Below are positions 52,244 to 59,350 of a DNA stretch of 59,350 nucleotides, in pieces. The position numbers and the translations under genes are program-made. Source of the stretch: JAFAHS01 sp046728175 (GTDB lineage: Bacteria; Desulfobacterota; Binatia; Binatales; Binataceae); assembly GCA_046728175.1 (NCBI GenBank), contig JBKPEA010000090.1, positions 1 through 59,350 of the forward strand. The letters run 5' to 3'. Under the pieces are notes generated by a model. The model had not been told where the DNA came from. It saw only the letters and a program-made list of their open reading frames with translations, and searched no databases. How positions within the stretch are numbered: position 1 is the stretch's first letter; every line of letters starts with the position of its first letter.

Positions 52244-52999
52244 TCAGGGACCGCCCTGCGGCTTCTTGGCGTTCTCCTTCTCCTGCTCTTCTTTATAGAC
52301 CTCGTCCATCTTTGGTTCGAGAGTTTCGTAAAATTGTTTGATGTGCCCGATGCTTGCGGCAAAATCGCCGGGAAAGACCCCGAGCAACGAAGTCGAGCCC
52401 GGCCGCTCCGTGCCGGAGCGCGAGCAGAGTTCGACATCGCCTTTGGGGGTGACCGTAATCCGCACGTCATCTTCGGCCCCTAGAATCCGGCTCGTGTAGA
52501 TGCACTGGAGTGTGCCGGCGTGCGGGTCGGCCTTGACGATTTTCCATCCACCCAGCGAATTTACAACCCGCTGCGACAGGTCGAACAGTTTCTGACGCGA
52601 AATGCCGGGGAAGCTGCGCGTCATCAGCTCGGGATATACGTCTTCCGTTTCCCCGGACTCGGTTGGGGCGGCCGCCCCGGCGGCCGGCGCGCTAGTGGCG
52701 GTGGCCGCAGGCTCGTCGGGCCATTTGCAGGTCGCCGTGCCGAGACCCTTCTCGCTAGTGGCGGCGTGATCCTGGGTCATGAACCTGATGATGCGAGCTT
52801 TCGCGCCAGGTTTCTCATAGATCGTCTCGTTGTTCATGAGCATCGAGATTCCCGCGACCGCGACGAACGCGGCAGCCAGCGCGATCGCGATCCGCACCAG
52901 AGCGAACACCAGGCGGCGGAGAAACGGGACGAAGATGAGCAGCAGGATTACGGCGGCGGCGACGATCAGATTTAGGTGGGGGATGCTGCTCATGGCCAT
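52244..52999 (-). CDS. DUF1499-domain membrane protein
   Basis: A 251-residue protein. Two adjacent hydrophobic helices lie at the N-terminus (about 9-27 and 33-54), then an Ala/Pro-rich linker near 85-115. A DUF1499 domain covers about 120-235, with LFDLSQRVVNSLGGWKIVKA and VRITVTPKGDVELCSRSGTE plus GVFPGDFAASIGHIKQFYET. A Lys/Glu-rich tail follows. The family is of unknown function. The start is ATG 52999 or the ATG two codons on. It is first in a row with two DUF507 genes and a methyltransferase. Confidence 0.78.
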   Translation of the reverse strand: MAMSSIPHLNLIVAAAVILLLIFVPFLRRLVFALVRIAIALAAAFVAVAGISMLMNNETIYEKPGAKARIIRFMTQDHAATSEKGLGTATCKWPDEPAATATSAPAAGAAAPTESGETEDVYPELMTRSFPGISRQKLFDLSQRVVNSLGGWKIVKADPHAGTLQCIYTSRILGAEDDVRITVTPKGDVELCSRSGTERPGSTSLLGVFPGDFAASIGHIKQFYETLEPKMDEVYKEEQEKENAKKPQGGP

Positions 53000-53165
53000 G
53001 GCGGCACTGAATGCCTAGCTCCTTTCGCGCGCCAGGCGCAAGGTCGGGCGGGTTGTCGACCTGAGCTTCCCGATTGTATGTCACGAGCAGACAGCAACCT
53101 AAATCGTACACGGCCGCCTCCACCACCACGGCAGTGTCAGATATCCCAGCTCTAGGAATTTGCGG

Positions 53166-55040
53166 TCACGCGGTGGCGGTCGCAAAACCGCCGCTCGCCT
53201 CACCACGCAGGATCGCGTCGAAACGCATCCCTCCCAGGTAATGGCGGCGCGCCTCGTCATCGCCGATGGCGATGCGGCGGATGTCGCGACGCAGAATCGG
53301 CCAGATTCCACCGACCATGGGATGGCGTCCCTGCCGATAAGAGAAGAAATAGTACAGGAACTGACGCAGCACCGAGCGTCGGCCCTCCGCGCTCATACCG
53401 CGGCCCCCGGCTACGGTGGTCACCGTGTGTAGCAGCCGCGGAATCGAATAGAAGCCCGTGAACGCATCGCGGTACGCCTGCAACCAGCTCGAGCGATCGA
53501 GTTTTTCGTGTTTGAGCGTCACGTGCTGCGAATCGAGGTTGTTGAAGTCCCAATCGATGATCGCGCCTTCCTTGGCGTAGCGCACCTGGTCCTCGGTGCC
53601 GGGCAACGGCGTCATGATAAAGAACGACACGATATCGAATCCGATCTTCCTGAGGGTCTGGGCGGCTACCCGGCCGCAATCGACCCCATCGAACGGGAAG
53701 CCGAGCATGTATCCGGCGTGAGCTGCCACTCCCACCTTGTGCCAGTTGTTGACCACGCGTCGGTATTTGTTGATCACTCGCGCGCGCGCATCCTCGAGCT
53801 TGAGCTTGTGCTGGCGGTCATCGGTGTTTTGATACTTGGTCGCAAAATTCAGGTTGTCGGGATTGAGCGATTCAATTCCGATGAAAGCCATATAGCAGCC
53901 CGCAGCGGCAGCCAGCTCCGTGAAACGCTGACTGCGGCGATGCTTGGCGGTTTCAGTCTCGCCCTCCGCGATGTTGGCGTAACAGGAGGCATCGACGTCG
54001 ACCTGCATCATGAAGGAGAATTTAGGAAACTCCTTCTTGAGCTCAACGAAACCGGTCAGAATCTCCTCCCACCGCGGCGACCGGAAGAAGTCGTCATCAA
54101 CCAGAAACAAGGACTTAATGCCGTGATTGCGGCACGCATCGCGCACCCAGGTCACCACTGCGTTGGGTTCGCGCGAGCGCATGGTGCGACCCATGACGTT
54201 CTTGACGCTGCAATACGAGCAGGTGAACGGGCAGCCCCGCGAGGTGTCGATGGTGGTCATGGTCTCGTTGAAGAAGCGGGTCAGGTAGCGGTCATCAAGC
54301 ACCGGTAGCAGCGCCTCGGTGATGAGTGGAACGATGATGTCATCGCGTCCGGTCTTGGCGCGAATGCCGTCCTTGACCGAATAGCGCAGCTGCAGCTCCC
54401 CGCGCAGGAAGTCCTCGACGATCGGCCCCCACAGATTTTCGGCTTCTCCGACCACCGTCGAGATGCCGCATTCGTTGAGAAATTTGACCGAGTCCGGATA
54501 GCCGCTGACATGGAAGCCACCCATCATCACCGGCACGCCGAGCGCCTTAAACTGCAGGGCGATATCGCGACCGCGCGGGTACTGGTTGGATTGCACGCCG
54601 GACAGGCCTATCAGGAGTTCCACTCCATCTTCGTGCGCTTTTTCCTTAATCGCCCGGATGGTTTCGGGACTGATTACTCCGTCACAGATCTCGTCCCAGA
54701 TGACGGTCTCAAGATGGACGTTGCGCTCGGCCGAGTATTTGCGGTTAAAGGCCTCGTTGAGAGCGGTGAGGGCGGTCAATGTGTTATTCGGCTGGACCCC
54801 GAAGCGGTAGAACTGTACGTAACCCTGCTCATCGTAGCGGGAGGGTTTGATGAAATAGACGCGTACCGTGCGGCACGGTTCCGGCTTGAGCGTTCCATTG
54901 CTGAGAGCGCTCTGAGAGGCGGTAAGTTGAAGCGCCTGCGCCGGGCGGTCCCCGCCATAGCGATTGGTGCCCAAAAGCAGGTAGAGGATCACTGCCGCGA
55001 TACCAAATACCGCGACCAGTGCAACCAGGAAAAGTACCAT
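53166..55040 (-). CDS. Membrane-anchored class B (B12-type) radical SAM protein
   Basis: A 624-residue protein. One N-terminal membrane helix covers about 3-24 (LVALVAVFGIAAVILYLLLG). A region with Rossmann-like blocks (ETVIWDEICDGVI; LLIGLSGVQSNQYPRG; GVPVMMGGFHVSGYP) spans about 100-200, matching the B12-binding layout of class B enzymes. The radical SAM cluster CPFTCSYC (Cys270, 274, 277) follows. The C-terminal third carries SYRQGRHPMVGGIWPILRRD. The usual DxHxxG cobalamin motif is not visible. Such proteins act in methylation or rearrangement of lipids and natural products; the substrate here is unknown. A predicted promoter with an inverted repeat precedes it. Confidence 0.88.
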   Translation of the reverse strand: MVLFLVALVAVFGIAAVILYLLLGTNRYGGDRPAQALQLTASQSALSNGTLKPEPCRTVRVYFIKPSRYDEQGYVQFYRFGVQPNNTLTALTALNEAFNRKYSAERNVHLETVIWDEICDGVISPETIRAIKEKAHEDGVELLIGLSGVQSNQYPRGRDIALQFKALGVPVMMGGFHVSGYPDSVKFLNECGISTVVGEAENLWGPIVEDFLRGELQLRYSVKDGIRAKTGRDDIIVPLITEALLPVLDDRYLTRFFNETMTTIDTSRGCPFTCSYCSVKNVMGRTMRSREPNAVVTWVRDACRNHGIKSLFLVDDDFFRSPRWEEILTGFVELKKEFPKFSFMMQVDVDASCYANIAEGETETAKHRRSQRFTELAAAAGCYMAFIGIESLNPDNLNFATKYQNTDDRQHKLKLEDARARVINKYRRVVNNWHKVGVAAHAGYMLGFPFDGVDCGRVAAQTLRKIGFDIVSFFIMTPLPGTEDQVRYAKEGAIIDWDFNNLDSQHVTLKHEKLDRSSWLQAYRDAFTGFYSIPRLLHTVTTVAGGRGMSAEGRRSVLRQFLYYFFSYRQGRHPMVGGIWPILRRDIRRIAIGDDEARRHYLGGMRFDAILRGEASGGFATATA

Positions 55041-55110
55041 TAAAACTCCTCTATGGTTCTCAGAGCTAGCCGACCGCGCTCAGTCAGAGCCCGTGGTCTA
55101 ACCGACCGGT

Positions 55111-55124
55111 CAGAGTAAACTCTG
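55111..55124. promoter_or_regulatory. Inverted repeat overlapping the radical SAM promoter
   Basis: CAGAGT, two bases, ACTCTG: a 6-bp inverted repeat covering the predicted -10 box of the radical SAM gene. It could be an operator. It is short, so chance is possible. Confidence 0.35.
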
Positions 55125-55142
55125 CCAAAGGGGGAAAGTCAA
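55114..55142 (-). promoter_or_regulatory. Candidate promoter of the radical SAM gene
   Basis: On the minus strand TTGACT (55142-55137) and TTTACT (55119-55114) are 17 bases apart, a good match to sigma-70. It lies about 75 bases before the ATG. The rest of the 254-base gap to ptsP holds no gene. Confidence 0.45.
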
Positions 55143-55294
55143 TCTTTCTCAGAAAAATTTACCCCTAACAGGAATTCTATTGGTACTATAACAAGCGGAC
55201 CGATGCCGAGCTAACCCACACCAGGGGCTTCAAGCTAGCCTCCGTTGCCATTGCCCTAACCTCGGAAACAGCGGTCTATCGGGGCGGCGCAGGT

Positions 55295-57670
55295 CTATCG
55301 ATACATCTCAACCAGATTCATCAAACCCAGATCGCGATAGCGTTCGATAAGGTATCCCTTGACCTCTTGAACACTGGTCATCTGAAGGGTCTCGCGTGCA
55401 ATCGAGCGGGCAGTCTGGTAGTCCACCTCGCGCACCAGCTTGCGCACCACCGGGATGAAGAGCGGGCTTAGACTGAGCTCATCAAGGCCCATTCCGACCA
55501 GCAGCAATGTCGCCAGCGGATCGCTAGCCATCTCGCCGCAGATGTCCACTTCCTTGTCCGCCGCGCGCGCGACGTTGACGATTTCGCTGATCGCGGAGAT
55601 CACGGCCGGGTGGAACGCTTCGTAGAGATGCGCGACCTTGGGATTGTTCCTATCGGCCGCTAGCAGATACTGAATCAGGTCGTTGGTACCAACCGAGAAA
55701 AAGTCGACCTCGCGCGCGAGCCGCGGCGCCAGCCAAACCGCGGATGGCACCTCGACCATGATGCCAACCTCGATGTTGGGATTGTGCTCAAGCCCTTCCT
55801 TGTAAAGCTCGGCTTTGGACTCGGCGAGCAGCTCCTTGGCCCGGCGCAGCTCTTCGATGCTGGAGATCATCGGAAACAGGATCCGCACGTTGTATTTCGC
55901 CGCAGCGCGCAGGATCGCCCGCAGTTGCACCTTGAACAGTCCCGGCATCTCCAGCGAGATGCGAATCGAGCGCCATCCCAGAAATGGATTCTCCTCACGT
56001 GGCACTCGCATATAGGGCGGGTATTTATCGGCGCCGATGTCCAGGGTGCGGATGGTGACCGGACGCCTGCCGACTTCCTTGAGTATCCGGCTGTAGAGCT
56101 CGAGCTGCTGATTCTCGTCCGGAAAATCCTCGTAGGTAAGAAATGAAAATTCGGATCGCAGCAAGCCGATCCCTTCCGCTCCGTAGCGCAGCGCGAGGTG
56201 CACGTCGGCCAGCAGCGCGATATTCGCCAGCATCATCACACGATGTCCGTCGCGAGTGCCGCCTGGTTCGTGGTCCGCCTCCATCAGTTCGCGCTTGAAG
56301 GCTTCGTAGCGCTTGGTCAGGCTCTGGTAGTCTTTCTCAATCTCGCTGCCCGGATTCACGTAAACGAGGCCCGAGTTGCCGTCGAGCACCAGATGGTCTC
56401 CCTCCGCAACCGACTCCATCAGATGCTCGACCCCGACGACCGTGGGAATTTCAAACGACCGGGCAAGGATGGCCGCGTGGGAGGTAACCCCTCCCGATTG
56501 CAGCGCGATGCCGGCGAGATTTTCGTGAGATACCAGCGTGAGCTGCGAGAGTGTCAGCTCTTCAGCGACCAGGATGGTCGGCCTGCTGAAGGCGCCCCGC
56601 CGATCTTCCTGGCGCAGATGGCGCAGTACGCGATGTCCCACGTCGCGGAAGTCGGTCGCGCGCTCGCGCAGGTATCCGTCGGCGACCGCAAGCATCTGCG
56701 CACTGAGCTCATCGATGACCCGAAACAGCGCGCTTTCGGCCGCGTAACCTTTTTCGATCGTATCGCGAACCCGTCCGATGAATTCGTCGTCCTCAAGAAT
56801 TAGGCGGTGGCCATCAAAGATCTGCAGGTCCGCCTCTGGCATCAGGGGTTCCATGCGGGCCTTGAGCGCCACCAGCTCGACGCGCGATCGTTCGACCGCG
56901 TCGTCGATCCGCTTCAACTCGCCCTTGATGTCGCGGCTGCGTTGAGTGCGCTCGATGGTGCTCAGAAAAGTGCCGACCACATGTGCAATACCCTGCGCAA
57001 ACCCCGGCGCAGCCGGGAGTCCCACCAGGCGGGGCCGGCGCACCTTGGTGGGAGTTTTGACGCGGGTTTTGCCGCCGACCTTCTCGTAGTCCTTGAGCTG
57101 GCGGTTCGCCTCAATCATTCGGCGCCGATATTCCTCGCGTTCCTTCTCCCTGGTCGCGAGCGTTTCGCGCAGCCGAAAGTGCCGGAGAACCTGCGCGATT
57201 TGGCTTGCCGCGGTACGCAGCAGGGTGACCTCGGTGCGCGAGAACTTGCGGCGCGCGAGCGTCTGCGCGACCAACACGCCAAGTGGTTTCTGGCGTCCCA
57301 CCTGCAGCGGGACCCCCAGAAAGGTGTGGTAACGCTCTTCCCCCGTTTCGGGGAAATATTTGTAGCGTGGATGGCTGATCGCGTCCGCGACCGCTACCGG
57401 TTCATCCTTCTCGATGACCAGTCCGACCAGTCCCTCGGTGGGGCGCATCGAAACTCTCCCGACTGAGTCCCGATCGAGTCCCACCGTCGCACGCAGCACC
57501 AGACGTTCGCGCTGCGCGTCAAACAGGTAGAGCGAACAAACCTCTGCCTGCATCCCGTCCGCGATCGCTGCGACGATCTGGTCCAGAGCCCCACGCAGAT
57601 CTGCGTGCGGCTCGCCGGCGATCGTGGAGATCTCCTCGATAAGCGCAAGACGGTCGCGATTGGTTGCCAT
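55295..57670 (-). CDS. ptsP: PTS enzyme I homologue PtsP (GAF-EI-Ntr)
   Basis: A 791-residue phosphoenolpyruvate-protein phosphotransferase of the nitrogen PTS. An N-terminal GAF domain (about 1-160) is followed by a helical linker, the HPr-binding domain, the phosphohistidine domain with His near 398 in GGVTSHAAILARSFEIP, and the PEP-binding TIM barrel (RTLDIGADKYPPYM; IEVGIMVEVPSAVWLAPRLA; FFSVGTNDLIQYLLAADRNN). It normally phosphorylates NPr, which relays to EIIA-Ntr, but neither partner is encoded in the window. The GAF domain is expected to sense a small ligand such as glutamine. Confidence 0.95.
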   Translation of the reverse strand: MATNRDRLALIEEISTIAGEPHADLRGALDQIVAAIADGMQAEVCSLYLFDAQRERLVLRATVGLDRDSVGRVSMRPTEGLVGLVIEKDEPVAVADAISHPRYKYFPETGEERYHTFLGVPLQVGRQKPLGVLVAQTLARRKFSRTEVTLLRTAASQIAQVLRHFRLRETLATREKEREEYRRRMIEANRQLKDYEKVGGKTRVKTPTKVRRPRLVGLPAAPGFAQGIAHVVGTFLSTIERTQRSRDIKGELKRIDDAVERSRVELVALKARMEPLMPEADLQIFDGHRLILEDDEFIGRVRDTIEKGYAAESALFRVIDELSAQMLAVADGYLRERATDFRDVGHRVLRHLRQEDRRGAFSRPTILVAEELTLSQLTLVSHENLAGIALQSGGVTSHAAILARSFEIPTVVGVEHLMESVAEGDHLVLDGNSGLVYVNPGSEIEKDYQSLTKRYEAFKRELMEADHEPGGTRDGHRVMMLANIALLADVHLALRYGAEGIGLLRSEFSFLTYEDFPDENQQLELYSRILKEVGRRPVTIRTLDIGADKYPPYMRVPREENPFLGWRSIRISLEMPGLFKVQLRAILRAAAKYNVRILFPMISSIEELRRAKELLAESKAELYKEGLEHNPNIEVGIMVEVPSAVWLAPRLAREVDFFSVGTNDLIQYLLAADRNNPKVAHLYEAFHPAVISAISEIVNVARAADKEVDICGEMASDPLATLLLVGMGLDELSLSPLFIPVVRKLVREVDYQTARSIARETLQMTSVQEVKGYLIERYRDLGLMNLVEMYR

Positions 57671-57821
57671 AACCGTGATTCAAGCCGCGAGCGCGGGAAT
57701 TTTACCGCACCACTTCCCGCTGTCACAACGGAGGGAGAGAGAAATCCGCAGATTTTCAGCGCTTGAGCAGACCAGCAGGCCCGGGTTCCGCACAAGTCGC
57801 GGATTTCCCGCCCTGTTGGGT

Positions 57822-58541
57822 TCAAGGCAGCTCGAAAGCGGCAAGCGCATTCTGCAGGAGACCGCGGCCCGCTCTGCACCTGCCGCCTTTGATCGCTTCG
57901 ATAAGCCCGCGCTCATCATGCACCGGCGCCTCGAGCAAGGTACTTACACAGCCGATGGAACCTGCGGAATGGGAGTCGGAGCCCGCGACCTCGGGTTTCC
58001 CGAGGTGACGCGCCACCCGCAGCGCGAACACATTCTCCTCCTCGGAGCAGGCACCGTTCAGCACCTCGATGGCGTGAACGAACTCAAAGATTGTGAGCTT
58101 GGCGGCGCGATCGGGACGGTCGGGATCGATCGGCTCGCCGTCCGGATTGATGAAGGAAAAGCGCGGGTCGAGCTTGTAGCGAAACGGATGGTTTGCGACC
58201 AGGATTCCGCCCGCCTTATCCACCACCTTGCGCAGCTCCGAGAGCTTGTAGATTCCACCCACGTAGCGATCGAGGCCGAACACCCCGATATGTCCCATGT
58301 CGGTGGTCACTTCCATGCCGCGCAGGAACACCACCCCGGACTCGTTGCCCAGCAGATCCATCTCGCGCGGTTCCCACATATTGTCGTGCTCGGTGATGCA
58401 GACCGCGCCGATCCCAATTGCGCCGGCGCGCGCGACCAAGTCAGCCGGTGCGAGGTTCGAATCCGAACTGCCGCGGTTGGTGTGAAGGTGAAGGTCTATG
58501 CTGAAGTAGGGCCCTGAGAGGTGCCCGCTTCCGGATGCCAT
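57822..58541 (-). CDS. PHP domain phosphoesterase-like protein
   Basis: A 239-residue protein of the polymerase-and-histidinol-phosphatase family. The N-terminal metal motif SIDLHLHTNRGSSDS lies near 12-26; further ligands are in ITEHDNMWEP, GGILVANHP and the C-terminal GSDSHSAGSIG. Family members hydrolyse phosphate esters or nucleotides; the substrate is unknown. ATG 58541 is chosen over the GTG immediately before it. It starts nine bases after the stop of the cyclophilin gene, on the same strand. Confidence 0.87.
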   Translation of the reverse strand: MASGSGHLSGPYFSIDLHLHTNRGSSDSNLAPADLVARAGAIGIGAVCITEHDNMWEPREMDLLGNESGVVFLRGMEVTTDMGHIGVFGLDRYVGGIYKLSELRKVVDKAGGILVANHPFRYKLDPRFSFINPDGEPIDPDRPDRAAKLTIFEFVHAIEVLNGACSEEENVFALRVARHLGKPEVAGSDSHSAGSIGCVSTLLEAPVHDERGLIEAIKGGRCRAGRGLLQNALAAFELP

Positions 58542-58550
58542 CACTTGATT

Positions 58551-59111
58551 CTACTTGGGCGGCTCCGTGGCGAGCGTGATTTTCTTCATGTGATCGCCCT
58601 TCTGAACCTGATCGACCACGTCCATCCCTTTAATGACGCCGCCAAAGATCGTGTAGTCGCCGTCGAGGCCCTGCTGCGGCTTCAGGCAGATATAGAACTG
58701 GCTGCCCGAGGATTCCCGTTTGGGATTCACCTGGTCGCCGGTGCGGGCGGTCGCCACGCTCCCGCGCAGATGATGTTCGTTCTTGTCGATTTCGGCGGGA
58801 ACCGTGTAACCGGGACCGCCCATACCGGTGCCATCCGGGTCACCGCCCTGCACCACGAAGTCGGGCACCACGCGATGGAACGTGAGACCATTATAGAAGC
58901 CTTTTTTGACCAGAGTTTCGAAGTTCTCGACGGTTTTGGGCGCGACTTTGGGATAGAGTTCAATCACAAAGGTGCCCCGGTCCGTCTCGACGATTGCAAA
59001 ATGTCCGGTATTTCTCACGGGTAAACCATCCGAGCTTGAGCCACTGCAGGCGGAGGCGATGGCCAGAATCGCAAGCATCGTCACCACCCAGGAATGTCTG
59101 GAAAGCTTCAC
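58551..59111 (-). CDS. Peptidyl-prolyl isomerase, cyclophilin type, lipoprotein
   Basis: A 186-residue exported cyclophilin. The N-terminus has a signal peptide ending in AIASACSGSS, a lipobox-like ASAC, so a lipid anchor is likely. The catalytic domain includes FVIELYPKVAPKTVENFETL, GLTFHRVVPDFVVQGGDPDG (the Arg active site) and SGSQFYICLKPQQGLDGDYT. The enzyme interconverts cis and trans Xaa-Pro bonds in periplasmic proteins. The remaining 239 bases to the window edge hold no convincing gene; the minus-strand open frame there lacks any motif. Confidence 0.93.
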   Translation of the reverse strand: MKLSRHSWVVTMLAILAIASACSGSSSDGLPVRNTGHFAIVETDRGTFVIELYPKVAPKTVENFETLVKKGFYNGLTFHRVVPDFVVQGGDPDGTGMGGPGYTVPAEIDKNEHHLRGSVATARTGDQVNPKRESSGSQFYICLKPQQGLDGDYTIFGGVIKGMDVVDQVQKGDHMKKITLATEPPK

Positions 59112-59350
59112 TACCGTCCTCTCGGGTTGATACGAATAAGTCTAATGGAAGTATTCGACCCGACGCGAACGTGCAAGGGTTGAACTGAACGGACCCGGAG
59201 GCAAGTGTTCACCCTTTCCGTCCTTTCCGTCCCGCGCCAGCATGATTGAAGGTCCGCCGACCGCGCGTTCGTTCGGACCACGGCCCAGTGTCGTCGCCTG
59301 ACATTTTGGCGCAATCCCGAATCAAACAAGGTCGTCGGGCGACTCATCAT

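Noticed and set aside
58440..58470. T-loop-like GTTCGAATCC
   Set aside because: It lies inside the PHP gene and no acceptor, D or anticodon stems can be built around it.
59111..59350. 79-codon minus-strand frame at the window edge
   Set aside because: Arg-rich, motif-free and without a ribosome site; probably upstream region of the cyclophilin gene.

Overview
The window is about 59 kb of GC-rich bacterial chromosome, densely packed with housekeeping genes. It has no phage, insertion sequence, CRISPR array or rRNA. Three features suggest a Gram-negative lineage of deltaproteobacterial grade (Desulfobacterota or Binatota-like): the order thrS-infC-rpmI-rplT-pheS-pheT-ihfA-merR, the HrcA/CIRCE heat-shock system together with IHF, and the DUF507 genes. 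This placement is inferred from gene content only.

Layout. 0.2-1.9 kb (minus): a type III polyketide synthase translationally coupled to an ICMT-like methyltransferase, a Bps/Srs-type lipid pyrone or resorcinol module. 2-3.5 kb (plus): pyrE and aroE. 3.5-7.1 kb: an accessory stretch with a VOC pseudogene, two DJ-1/PfpI paralogues (one fused to an AraC domain) and a frameshifted amidohydrolase. 7.1-12.1 kb (minus): hrcA-grpE-dnaK-dnaJ. 12.2-14.6 kb (plus): an orphan VWA protein and a GNAT acetyltransferase. 14.8-16.4 kb (minus): a di-iron ferritin-like oxygenase candidate with a TetR regulator. 16.5-20.3 kb (minus): lipoprotein, crotonase, DUF2231 protein with a small secreted Cys/His protein, and a LysM protein. 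20.5-24.8 kb (minus): bioD-xseA-xseB-tlyA-ROK kinase. 25.6-28.6 kb (minus): lgt, a ResA-like thioredoxin and a CtpA protease. 28.6-30 kb (plus): dtd-DUF1285-trmL.

30.1-38.2 kb (minus): the translation block tRNA-Val, thrS, infC (apparently AUU-initiated), rpmI, rplT, a strong terminator or attenuator, pheS, pheT, ihfA, merR and a small zinc-ribbon-like protein. 38.7-45.9 kb (mostly plus): AI-2E/PerM-like transporter, SDR, a CCA/poly(A)-type nucleotidyltransferase and a BMP-type nucleoside ABC transporter (ATPase plus two permeases, no binding protein). 46-50.1 kb: DAHP synthase, an SbcD-like phosphoesterase, and groES-groEL behind a perfect CIRCE operator. 50.2-53 kb (minus): frataxin, methyltransferase, two tandem DUF507 genes and a DUF1499 protein. 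53.2-59.1 kb (minus): a membrane-anchored class B radical SAM protein, GAF-containing PtsP, a PHP phosphoesterase and a cyclophilin.

The chaperone systems appear to be linked through HrcA, which is encoded at 12 kb and has its operator upstream of groES at 50 kb. The dnaK operon itself shows no CIRCE. The least explained loci are the TM-anchored radical SAM protein, the di-iron protein with TetR, the DUF2231/Cys-His secreted pair, and the DUF507 tandem.
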